From an uncultured Eubacterium sp. (GTDB lineage Bacteria; Bacillota_A; Clostridia; Lachnospirales; Lachnospiraceae), in contig CAOXUF010000070.1 of NCBI GenBank assembly GCA_948560485.1, positions 810 through 6,799 on the forward strand: 5,990 nucleotides of DNA, in the 5' to 3' direction. The stretch's first letter is position 1. The number at the start of each line of letters is the position of its first letter. The position numbers and the translations under genes were made by a program. Below the pieces are notes generated by a model. It was not told the origin of the DNA and did no database searches. It saw nothing but the letters and a program-made list of their open reading frames with translations. Below are positions 1-5,988 of this stretch, piece by piece.

Positions 1-3000
1 GAGAAATCCTACACATTTGGTTCTTTATCGGACCCGCATTTTACCAGATACAGTTCTGTGGCAGAAGATGATGCGGTTCCGGCAATGGATAAGGCTATGG
101 AGTTTTTAGATAATGAAGGAATCAGGTTTGTAGCAATGTCAGGTGATTTATCGCAGGCAGGCGAGCAGCTGGCATTTGACAGATTTAATGAGGCACTTGC
201 AAAACATCCTGACATGACAGTTTTGACTGCTATAGGTAATCATGATTCCAGAACAACATTATCTACCAGTAATAAATCATTGTTAGATACATCTGTCAGC
301 AGATGGTATAACTCAATTACAAGTACATATTTTACAGTGGATGATGATGGAACAGTTCACAATAAATTAAACGGACATGAAATTCTTGCAAATGATGCAT
401 TGACCAATCCAATTGCAACTGTTTACAAAGAGACAGAGGATGGAGAGGCAATTGATACAACAGTTCCGGGACTGGACTTTGTAACTGAGGCAGGGGGAAA
501 TATCTTTATATTCTTTAACAATATTGCAAAGACCGGTGAGGTTTATGACACAGACAAACTGGTTACGACAGGGCAAATGGACTGGTTAGAAGAGCAGTTA
601 GAAAATTACAAAGATAAGAATGTATTTTTATACCAGCATTATTATTTGTGTGTTAATACATTGGAGAATGATGCAGTAGATTATAATAATTGTACCGGAG
701 ATTTGAAAAATACAGGCAATTATTCTTATGATTTAGATTATAAAGATGTCGTAAAGACAACAAGTGGAAAGAATCTGCAGTCGTTATTGACACAATATAA
801 AAATACCACAATAATAACAGGACATTCACATTGGCAGTATTCCATGCAGGAGCTGAATAAAGGAATTAACTTTGGGCGTCTGGCAAATGGAAATGGCGGA
901 ACAATGATTCATTTATCCAGTGTTACAGAGCCGAGATATATTGCCGATGAAGATGCAAACAGAACCAGTTTAAATGGTTATGCATCGGAAGGTACAACGA
1001 TTACAACATATGAGGATTGCACGGTTTATAATAATATTGATTTTCAAAATGAACAATACGAAGCATATGCGACATATATTGTTCCGACAGGAAATAATTC
1101 TCAGTATGAACCAATTAAAAATAATGATTACACAGAGTCAACATCAGCTATCACAGGAGACAATTATTTAGATGCTGAGGATATGACGGAACTTCAATTA
1201 TTAAAATCAGAATTTAACCTGCTGAAAGGTGCCGCATACACATATAGCAGCAAAGGTACAGAAAATACAGATACAGCATTAACAGACGGACTTTCTACAG
1301 GAACATTCTGTAATACAAAGTGGGGGGCGAAGACGGATCAGAGAGTGACTGTTACATTGGACGGTGTTCAGGATGTAAGTAATCTGAAATCATTTATGCT
1401 TTATTATGTAAGCGATATTACAGCAAGCAAAAAGTTTAATATTCAGTTGTCATTGGATGGTGAAAATTTTGAAACTGTTTATACATCAGGAGCAGATTAT
1501 TCCTATAAAAATCGTGAATTGACAGTAGACACGAGTAATATTCAGTTGTCCCAGTATCAGTATGTCAGACTCAATATGTTAGATGGTGCTAAAGATTACG
1601 GTTTTCAGATTCGTGAACTGGCAGCTATTGGATATGAGAGAAATACTACACCAAACATGGCCGGAAGTGCCAGTATGGTGGAAGGCGGGGCGCCTATAGA
1701 TGAATCAGAATATCTGAATACAGATTATAACTTGGTTTATGCAGCTGATTATACGCAGAGTTCTGAAGGAAACGAGAATAAAGCAGGAGCTTTAACAGAT
1801 GGAAAAATTTCCGGTGGCTTTGTTAATACAGAAAGAGATGGAAATGCCAAAGAACAGACTTTTGTGATTGATTTAGGAAAATCAAAAATACAGGAAGTGA
1901 AGAACATTAATTTCTTATTACTGTATAATCAGAATGGACTGACAAATGTAACAGATTGGGATGTGTCAATTTCTTTAGATGGAGAAAATTATGAGTCTAT
2001 TGGAACATACAGTAATGTAGAAGTAGATCAGGAACACTTTGACGTAGATTTATCCAATGTAACATTAGATAAATTCAGATATGTAAAATTACATTTTACC
2101 AATGGAAATACAGGATATGGATACCAGATTAAAGAATTTGCTGTTATTGGTGTAAATCCTGTTGAATATCCGGAAATAGCGGATCAGACAGCCAATGTGG
2201 CATCTGTTGAAAAGAACTTAGCATTAAACAAACCGGTTTATGTTTCTTCTACATATGCAAATGAAGGAAAAGACAAGACAGTTCTTACAGATGGAAAGAA
2301 AGACAAATACTGGTCATCTGATTGGGATAGCAAGAGAACATCAGACTGGGTAGTGATTGACCTGGGTAAAGAGATGGATGCATCATTAATTGGAAGAGTG
2401 CTGGTAAATTATAAATCAGATAATACATTTTGTGGTGATTATACAATTCAGGTGTCAAAGATATTTGATGAGGAGAATCCTGATAATGGATTTTATGAAA
2501 TTGGAAAGACAAAAGCAGTTTCATGGGAAATTATGCAGAAGAATGCAGATGTAAATGGCTATGTGGCAACAGATATAAGTGATGTAGAGTCAGATATGAT
2601 AAGATATCTGAAAGTTAACATGAATGGACATGCTACATATGGATTCCAGATATATGAAATTGCAGTTCTTAGAGCAACAATTGATGTTGAAATCCAAGGA
2701 AAAGATCTGACAAAATGCACTTTGAATATGGAAGAAGTTGAGCTTACTTTCAATGGAGAAGAGCAGACAGTTCCATTTACTGTAACAGATGGTGAGGCAC
2801 AGTTAGAAGAAGGTGTCGACTTTACAGCATCATATAAGGATAATATTGATGCCGGAACAGCTACATTAATTGTAACAGGTATCGGTTCATACGAAGGGGA
2901 AATAACTGGTAAGTTTCAAATTGGCACAGTTGATATTGAATCTGATATTGTAACAAAAGATTTTTCAAAGGTTAATACGCAGTATGAATATAAGAAGATG

Positions 3001-3720
3001 GAAATCCAACCAATTGTTAAAATGAAACAAGGTGATTATAATCTGTCTTCAATGAAAGATTTCGAAGTTGAATATGATAATAATTTGAATCCGGGAACGG
3101 CAACGATTACTCTTCGTGGAATCGGTAACTATACCGGTACTATTACAAAGACATTTACAATTCGTAAAAGAGCAATGTCAAATGTAAGTATAAAGACGAA
3201 ATTTGAGAATAATCAATTAGTTGTAACTGTGAATGTTCCGGATAATGGAAGAACTTTAGAAAAAGATATAGATTACACTTACACAGCAGTAACAGATGAA
3301 ACAGGAAAAATTACGATTACAATCACAGGAATTGGCAGTAATTGTGAAGGAACAATTGTAAAAGTTATTGAAGCAGAAGATAATCCGAACAGACCGGTTC
3401 CAACGACAACAACAGCACCAAAGAAAGTTAGTGTTAAGAAGGCAACGATAAAGAAGGCTGTTAATAAGAAAGGGAAGAAAGTTAAACTTTCATGGAAGAA
3501 AGTTTCGGGAGCTGCCGGGTATAATGTACGCTATGCTTTAAGCAAAAAGAAATTAAAGAAAGCTAAAATTAAGAAAGTTAAAAAGAATAAAGTATCATAT
3601 ACAATTAAGAAGTTAAAAAAGAAAAAATATTTTATTCAGATCAGAGCCTATAAGGTATTTGATAAAAAGACTTATTATGGTGCTTGGAGTAAAGTAAAGA
3701 AAGTGACAGTAAAAAAGTAA
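1..3720 (+). CDS. Large secreted metallophosphoesterase with discoidin-like, Ig-like and lysine-rich Fn3-like modules (5'-partial)
   Basis: The frame is open from base 1 and gives 1239 residues before TAA; the GTG at 58 is not the start, because the first metal motif lies upstream of it. Residues ~1-330 are a calcineurin-like phosphoesterase with all the usual metal ligands visible: DPH (D11, H13), GD (D49), GNHD (N80, H81), a lone H213 and GHSH (H275, H277). Three discoidin/F5-8C-like modules follow at ~406-545, ~577-718 and ~739-891, each ending in a YG(F/Y)QIxE motif. Three related beta-sandwich modules (~897-975, ~977-1056, ~1057-1127) carry a GIG(S/N)..xG(E/T)I signature. A Pro/Thr linker (~1128-1142) leads to an Fn3-like tail (WKKVSGAAGY) with about 38 lysines in 99 residues. 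The family hydrolyses phosphoester bonds; the substrate is unknown. The likely location is the cell surface or outside the cell, with glycan binding by the discoidin modules inferred. The signal peptide lies outside the window. Confidence 0.9.
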   Translation, partial: EKSYTFGSLSDPHFTRYSSVAEDDAVPAMDKAMEFLDNEGIRFVAMSGDLSQAGEQLAFDRFNEALAKHPDMTVLTAIGNHDSRTTLSTSNKSLLDTSVSRWYNSITSTYFTVDDDGTVHNKLNGHEILANDALTNPIATVYKETEDGEAIDTTVPGLDFVTEAGGNIFIFFNNIAKTGEVYDTDKLVTTGQMDWLEEQLENYKDKNVFLYQHYYLCVNTLENDAVDYNNCTGDLKNTGNYSYDLDYKDVVKTTSGKNLQSLLTQYKNTTIITGHSHWQYSMQELNKGINFGRLANGNGGTMIHLSSVTEPRYIADEDANRTSLNGYASEGTTITTYEDCTVYNNIDFQNEQYEAYATYIVPTGNNSQYEPIKNNDYTESTSAITGDNYLDAEDMTELQLLKSEFNLLKGAAYTYSSKGTENTDTALTDGLSTGTFCNTKWGAKTDQRVTVTLDGVQDVSNLKSFMLYYVSDITASKKFNIQLSLDGENFETVYTSGADYSYKNRELTVDTSNIQLSQYQYVRLNMLDGAKDYGFQIRELAAIGYERNTTPNMAGSASMVEGGAPIDESEYLNTDYNLVYAADYTQSSEGNENKAGALTDGKISGGFVNTERDGNAKEQTFVIDLGKSKIQEVKNINFLLLYNQNGLTNVTDWDVSISLDGENYESIGTYSNVEVDQEHFDVDLSNVTLDKFRYVKLHFTNGNTGYGYQIKEFAVIGVNPVEYPEIADQTANVASVEKNLALNKPVYVSSTYANEGKDKTVLTDGKKDKYWSSDWDSKRTSDWVVIDLGKEMDASLIGRVLVNYKSDNTFCGDYTIQVSKIFDEENPDNGFYEIGKTKAVSWEIMQKNADVNGYVATDISDVESDMIRYLKVNMNGHATYGFQIYEIAVLRATIDVEIQGKDLTKCTLNMEEVELTFNGEEQTVPFTVTDGEAQLEEGVDFTASYKDNIDAGTATLIVTGIGSYEGEITGKFQIGTVDIESDIVTKDFSKVNTQYEYKKMEIQPIVKMKQGDYNLSSMKDFEVEYDNNLNPGTATITLRGIGNYTGTITKTFTIRKRAMSNVSIKTKFENNQLVVTVNVPDNGRTLEKDIDYTYTAVTDETGKITITITGIGSNCEGTIVKVIEAEDNPNRPVPTTTTAPKKVSVKKATIKKAVNKKGKKVKLSWKKVSGAAGYNVRYALSKKKLKKAKIKKVKKNKVSYTIKKLKKKKYFIQIRAYKVFDKKTYYGAWSKVKKVTVKK

Positions 3721-3770
3721 AATGGCAGTTAATGAAATGAGCTTAATAATCGGAATTTGGGAGGTGTAAT

Positions 3771-4187
3771 ATGAGAGAACTGATATTTAAAGGAATAAAG
3801 GTTGAAGAAATTGATTTGACGAATAAGCTTGAAGGACAGGTGCAGCTTGATATTAATCAGAGAGCTTCATTTAATGTGAAATATACAAATGATAATTTGC
3901 ATTGTGCGGCAAACCTTACTATTGATATGATGGAGAAGAACGCACCGATGGATTTTAACTTTAAATTAAGCGCTACAGCCTTTTTAGACTGTGAAGAGGG
4001 CATGGATAAGAAAGAAATACATAAAAAGGCTTATGATGAAATATATCCGCATGTGAGAGCATTAATAACAACGATATTAGTCAATGCAGGATTGCCTCCG
4101 GTTGTAATTCCAAAGGTTAAAATGGATGATTCTAATATAAAAATGTCAGGGGAAAAGGATTCCGATAATAATCAATATTATAGCTGA
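3771..4187 (+). CDS. SecB-like (export chaperone fold) protein
   Basis: This is a 138-residue protein with no signal peptide or membrane segment. The start is set by GGGAGGTG at 3759-3766, just before ATG. The N-terminal half is alternating beta-type sequence, with FNFKLSATAFL at residues 62-72. The C-terminal third reads IYPHVRALITTILVNAGLPP (residues 91-110), then P114 and D119-D120. This matches the SecB pattern in which a (Y/F)P..R helix is followed by G.P and a further proline. SecB in proteobacteria is a tetrameric holdase that keeps preproteins unfolded for SecA. Firmicutes mostly lack it, though SecB-fold relatives (for example DUF1149) occur. The gene starts 50 bases after the giant exported protein, with no terminator or convincing promoter between, so cotranscription and a chaperone role for that protein are plausible but inferred. 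The tail from residue ~120 is polar and probably disordered. The fold call is fairly secure; the function is not. Confidence 0.68.
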   Translation: MRELIFKGIKVEEIDLTNKLEGQVQLDINQRASFNVKYTNDNLHCAANLTIDMMEKNAPMDFNFKLSATAFLDCEEGMDKKEIHKKAYDEIYPHVRALITTILVNAGLPPVVIPKVKMDDSNIKMSGEKDSDNNQYYS

Positions 4188-4203
4188 TGTATCAATAAAA
4201 ACA

Positions 4204-4243
4204 TTTTTTTACTTTTTTCAGAAAATACAAAAAAGTAAAAAAA
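4204..4243. repeat. Perfect 15-bp A/T inverted repeat (hairpin)
   Basis: The left arm TTTTTTTACTTTTTT (4204-4218) is the exact reverse complement of the right arm AAAAAAGTAAAAAAA (4229-4243), with a 10-base loop. Only one G-C pair is present. It lies 16 bases after the SecB-like stop codon. No T tract follows it on the + strand, so it is not a standard terminator. It could stabilise the 3' end of the mRNA, or act as a weak pause or a DNA bend. Confidence 0.75.
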
Positions 4244-4393
4244 GTAATAATATAAAAAAATTGTGCAAAAGTTATTAAATGGAATTGTGAAATTAAGAAA
4301 ATAAAGCAGGAAAATATACAAAATAAACAAAAAAATCAATTGTGTTTGCGCCTTATTGCAAAAAACATTTTTAATTTTTAAACTATAAGTGTA

Positions 4394-4422
4394 TTAGATT
4401 TTTAGGTAACATAATAATCTAA
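4394..4422. repeat. 7-bp inverted repeat upstream of the terminator
   Basis: TTAGATT (4394-4400) pairs exactly with AATCTAA (4416-4422) across a 15-base loop. It sits 15 bases before the terminator stem. In such A/T-rich sequence a repeat of this length can arise by chance, so its role as an RNA stem is uncertain. Confidence 0.35.
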
Positions 4423-4437
4423 ACCCTTTCAATTTTG

Positions 4438-4476
4438 TGGCGTTTCGGAGTATTCTGAAACGCCATTCCTGTTTTT
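4438..4476 (+). terminator. Intrinsic terminator
   Basis: TGGCGTTTCGGA (4438-4449) pairs with TCTGAAACGCCA (4454-4465), giving a 12-bp stem with one G-U pair and the four-base loop GTAT. A TTCCTGTTTTT tail follows on the + strand. No comparable T tract exists on the opposite strand, so it acts on rightward transcription. The nearest upstream gene, the SecB-like gene, ends 250 bases earlier, which leaves a long 3' UTR or room for a small RNA. Confidence 0.85.
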
Positions 4477-4589
4477 ATATAAAGAGCATATATTCTTACA
4501 TTCTCGATTGCATGAATTTAAAAAATTAATTCAGTGATATTCCAAGTAAAATAAATTGAAATAAAAGTAAAATAATTGCTTTTATTTAG

Positions 4590-4619
4590 TTGACTAAAAA
4601 TAGTATAAAGTGGTATTAT
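4590..4619 (+). promoter_or_regulatory. Sigma-A-type extended -10 promoter for the kinase gene
   Basis: TTGACT (4590-4595) and TATTAT (4614-4619) are separated by 18 bases, and TGG immediately before the -10 supplies an extended -10 element. Initiation would be near 4626, leaving an untranslated leader of about 130 bases before the ATG at 4755. A second -10 match, TATAAT at 4653-4658, has only a weak -35 (TTGGGT, 4629-4634) and may be an alternative start. Confidence 0.65.
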
Positions 4620-4754
4620 ATAGAGAAATTGGGTTAAATTTGAAAACAATTCTATAATAGATATAAGAAGTGAAAGTTAAAATATTTTTTAACGAAAGAA
4701 TGTGTGTTTAACTGGCATATTAACACTTCTGTAAGAAGCATTAGGAGGTATATT

Positions 4755-5330
4755 ATGAAGAAATTAATTTTGGTAACATCACCACCGGCATGTGGAAAGA
4801 CATTTGTCACAAGAAAATTAGCAAAGGCTATGCCAAATTGCGTATACTTAGATAAGGATACGTTAATTACGTTATCAAAACAGATTTTTGTTGTAGCAAA
4901 TCAGGAGTATAACAGAAGTTCAGATTTCTTTGAGGCAGAAATTAGAAATCCAGAGTACGATTGTGTTATGGAATTGGCGATGGAAGCACTGGAATATAAT
5001 GATACCGTATTTATTAATGCACCATATACAAGAGAGGTAAGAACACCTGGCTATATGGAAAATCTCAGGCAGGAGCTTCTTAAGAAGAAGGGAGCTGAAT
5101 TGGTAGTTGTGTGGGTTCAGTGCGATAAAGAAGTCTGCAGGCAGAGAATGATACACCGTAACTCAGACAGAGATACATGGAAGTTAGAAAATTGGGATGA
5201 ATACATTAGTAAACAGAATTTTACTATTCCGGATGGAATTAAGAATTTATTCCTGTTTGATAATTCAACAGATGATTCCTTTAAGAAATCAATTGAAGAA
5301 GCAAAAGAATATTTAAATAATTTAAAATAG
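4755..5330 (+). CDS. Small P-loop NTPase / kinase-like protein (AAA_33 or zeta-toxin type)
   Basis: This is a 191-residue cytoplasmic protein. ATG at 4755 is chosen because TAGGAGGT (4742-4749) lies at ideal distance and the nucleotide-binding strand then begins at residue 4; the frame is open to 4704, but that extension has no ribosome site. Walker A is SPPACGKT (residues 9-16), with Ser in place of the usual first Gly. YLDKD (31-35) fits the substrate or metal Asp after strand 2, VFINAP (85-90) is the central strand, and VVVWVQCDKEVCRQRMIHR (117-135) with R129, R131, R135 and R139 resembles the strand plus Arg-rich lid of small-molecule kinases. The layout is that of ATP-dependent phosphotransferases such as the chloramphenicol phosphotransferase, polynucleotide kinase or zeta families. 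The substrate cannot be deduced. It appears monocistronic, flanked by its own promoter and terminator. Confidence 0.85.
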   Translation: MKKLILVTSPPACGKTFVTRKLAKAMPNCVYLDKDTLITLSKQIFVVANQEYNRSSDFFEAEIRNPEYDCVMELAMEALEYNDTVFINAPYTREVRTPGYMENLRQELLKKKGAELVVVWVQCDKEVCRQRMIHRNSDRDTWKLENWDEYISKQNFTIPDGIKNLFLFDNSTDDSFKKSIEEAKEYLNNLK

Positions 5331-5338
5331 AGAGCAGA

Positions 5339-5375
5339 GGCAGCAGTGAATAACTTTTCACTACTGTCTTTTTTT
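5339..5375 (+). terminator. Intrinsic terminator of the kinase gene
   Basis: GGCAGCAGTGAA (5339-5350) pairs with TTCACTACTGTC (5357-5368), with one C-A mismatch and one G-U pair, and the loop is TAACTT. Seven T residues follow (5369-5375). It starts 8 bases after the stop codon. Confidence 0.9.
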
Positions 5376-5415
5376 GTATAATTTCGTAATTTTTGAAAAT
5401 AATAGCCCCGCAAGT

Positions 5416-5475
5416 ACCATATATGGTCCTAGACGGTAATTTTTATTAGTAAAATAATCTTAGTACTATATATAG
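5416..5475. promoter_or_regulatory. Paired TATATA-cored palindromes, candidate operator of the XRE gene
   Basis: ACCATATATGGT (5416-5427) is a perfect 12-bp palindrome. CTATATATAG (5466-5475) is a perfect 10-bp palindrome whose 12-base context shares 9 of 12 positions with the first. Their centres are 49 bases apart. The second touches the ribosome binding site (AGGAGGG, 5474-5480), so binding there could block transcript initiation or elongation. No -35/-10 pair of good quality was found between them: TAGACG at 5430 with TAATCT at 5455 has a 19-base spacer and is weak. Autoregulation by the downstream XRE protein is an inference. Confidence 0.4.
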
Positions 5476-5484
5476 GAGGGCGTA

Positions 5485-5715
5485 ATGAATTCCAGCGAAG
5501 CAGTTATTAAAAGAATTAACGATCTGTGTTTCGAAAAAAGAATGTCATACTATGCCCTTGCGTATCGGTCTGCGATTCCAAAATCAACACTGATGAATAT
5601 TATGAATGGAACAAATCCCACGATATCAACATTGAATAAGATATGTAATGGATTAGAAATGAATTTAATGGAATTTTTTCAGGATGAGTGTTTTGAAATT
5701 TGTGAAGAGGAATAA
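5485..5715 (+). CDS. Small XRE/Cro-CI family HTH transcriptional regulator
   Basis: This is a 76-residue protein that is almost entirely a single HTH_3-type domain. After an N-terminal helix (residues 5-17), MSYYALAYRSAIPKSTLMNI (20-39) forms the helix-turn-helix, with A24, A26, I31 and the S34-T35-L36 recognition helix start. NPTISTLNKICNGLEMNLMEFF (44-65) is the typical fourth and fifth helix. The tail is acidic (DECFEICEEE). AGGAGGG at 5474-5480 fixes the ATG at 5485. There is no ligand-binding, peptidase or membrane domain, so it probably acts as a simple dimeric DNA-binding repressor or activator in the cytoplasm. Stand-alone regulators of this size with a PTISTL segment are common in Clostridia. 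It is bounded by terminators on both sides, so no target gene can be inferred from neighbours other than itself. Confidence 0.88.
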   Translation: MNSSEAVIKRINDLCFEKRMSYYALAYRSAIPKSTLMNIMNGTNPTISTLNKICNGLEMNLMEFFQDECFEICEEE

Positions 5716-5736
5716 GATTTGAATAAAGATATAAAC

Positions 5737-5771
5737 AAAAATACCAGTTGTGTGTTCACGCTGGTATTTTT
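5737..5771. terminator. Symmetrical (potentially bidirectional) terminator after the XRE gene
   Basis: AAAAATACCAG (5737-5747) and CTGGTATTTTT (5761-5771) are exact reverse complements around a 13-base loop. The A run before and T run after the stem give a U-tail on either strand. No gene reads towards it on the minus strand in this window, so its functional use is most likely for the XRE transcript. Confidence 0.82.
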
Positions 5772-5796
5772 ATTGTATATATACTTATTCCAATAC

Positions 5797-5825
5797 TTGC
5801 GAATACCCTCAAAAAGAATTATAAT
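5797..5825 (+). promoter_or_regulatory. Sigma-A-type promoter for gltX
   Basis: TTGCGA (5797-5802, four of six consensus bases) is followed after exactly 17 bases by a perfect TATAAT (5820-5825). Transcription would begin near 5832 and give a leader of about 80 bases. The leader has no recognisable T-box, attenuator hairpin or other riboswitch. Confidence 0.72.
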
Positions 5826-5913
5826 AAATAAGAATTTTTGTTGTTTGAAATGTAATAGATAAAAGAAATGCAACATAAGTGATACAGTTAAGCAGAAGGA
5901 GAGGAAACAGAAA

Positions 5914-5955
5914 ATGTCAAACGTAAGAACAAGATTTGCACCAAGCCCGACAGGA
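5914..5955 (+). CDS. gltX: Glutamyl-tRNA synthetase, first 14 codons only (3'-truncated at contig end)
   Basis: AAGGAGAGG (5896-5904) precedes ATG at 5914, and the protein begins MSNVRTRFAPSPTG. RFAPSPTG is the conserved opening of the class I catalytic domain of glutamyl-tRNA synthetase, just before its HIGH-like motif. Bacterial glutaminyl-tRNA synthetase instead carries a PEPNG-type version, so GltX is preferred. The enzyme charges tRNA-Glu (and in many Firmicutes also tRNA-Gln, later amidated) with glutamate. The genomic sequence stops after the GGA codon at 5953-5955; what follows in frame is adapter, not protein. The gene has its own promoter and is not linked to the XRE gene. Confidence 0.88.
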
Positions 5956-5988
5956 AGATCGGAAGAGCGTCGTGTAGGGAAAGAGTGT
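5956..5988. other. Illumina sequencing adapter contamination
   Basis: From AGATCGGAAGAGC at 5956 the sequence follows the standard Illumina TruSeq-type adapter for 33 bases, through AGGGAAAGAGTGT ending at 5988. Read in the gltX frame it gives RSEERRVGKEC, a peptide known as an adapter-derived contaminant in protein databases. The last two bases (GC, 5989-5990) differ from the usual continuation AG and may be sequencing or assembly error. This is not biological sequence; the contig effectively ends at about 5955. Confidence 0.97.

Larger units (their letters stand above)
4188..4437. other. Gene-free, very A/T-rich intergenic stretch
   Basis: Nothing here reads as a protein gene: no ORF of useful length follows a ribosome binding site. 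The stretch is dominated by A and T runs and holds the 15-bp inverted repeat at 4204-4243 and the 7-bp inverted repeat at 4394-4422. It ends at the GC-stemmed terminator at 4438. It is either a long 3' untranslated region of the SecB-like gene or contains a short untranslated transcript. No clear -35/-10 pair with normal spacing was found inside it: TTGCAA at 4356 and TATAAG at 4384 are 22 bases apart, which is too far. Confidence 0.5.

Noticed and set aside
58..60. GTG at 58 as the start of the large protein
   Set aside because: The frame is open through base 1 and the first metal-binding motif (DPH) lies at bases 31-39, so the true start is upstream of the window.
974..1171. Plus-strand 65-codon ORF inside the phosphoesterase gene
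   Set aside because: It is an out-of-frame shadow of the large gene with no ribosome binding site.
4345..4372. TTTGC/GCAAA hairpin followed by a T run as another terminator
   Set aside because: The stem is only 5 bp plus a G-U pair, and the T run starts several bases after it; too weak to call.
4704..4754. Start of the kinase gene at 4704
   Set aside because: There is no ribosome binding site before it and the added 17 residues precede the first nucleotide-binding strand; the ATG at 4755 has an ideal AGGAGG.
5117..5413. 98-residue minus-strand ORF across the kinase gene end and its terminator
   Set aside because: It is antisense to a well-supported gene, contains the terminator, has no ribosome site and shows no recognisable domain.
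3771..5715. Toxin-antitoxin-chaperone module (SecB-like protein with kinase/zeta-like toxin and XRE antitoxin)
   Set aside because: The three genes are separated by strong terminators and a dedicated promoter, the order and spacing do not match SecB-TAC loci, and the SecB-like gene goes with the upstream surface protein instead.
5679..5876. Minus-strand ORF of 65 codons overlapping the XRE stop and the gltX promoter
   Set aside because: It runs through a terminator hairpin and a near-consensus promoter, and its composition (F, Y, K, I) is what A/T-rich noncoding DNA gives.
5832..5913. T-box leader in front of gltX
   Set aside because: The leader is only about 80 bases and lacks the conserved T-box sequence and an antiterminator/terminator pair.
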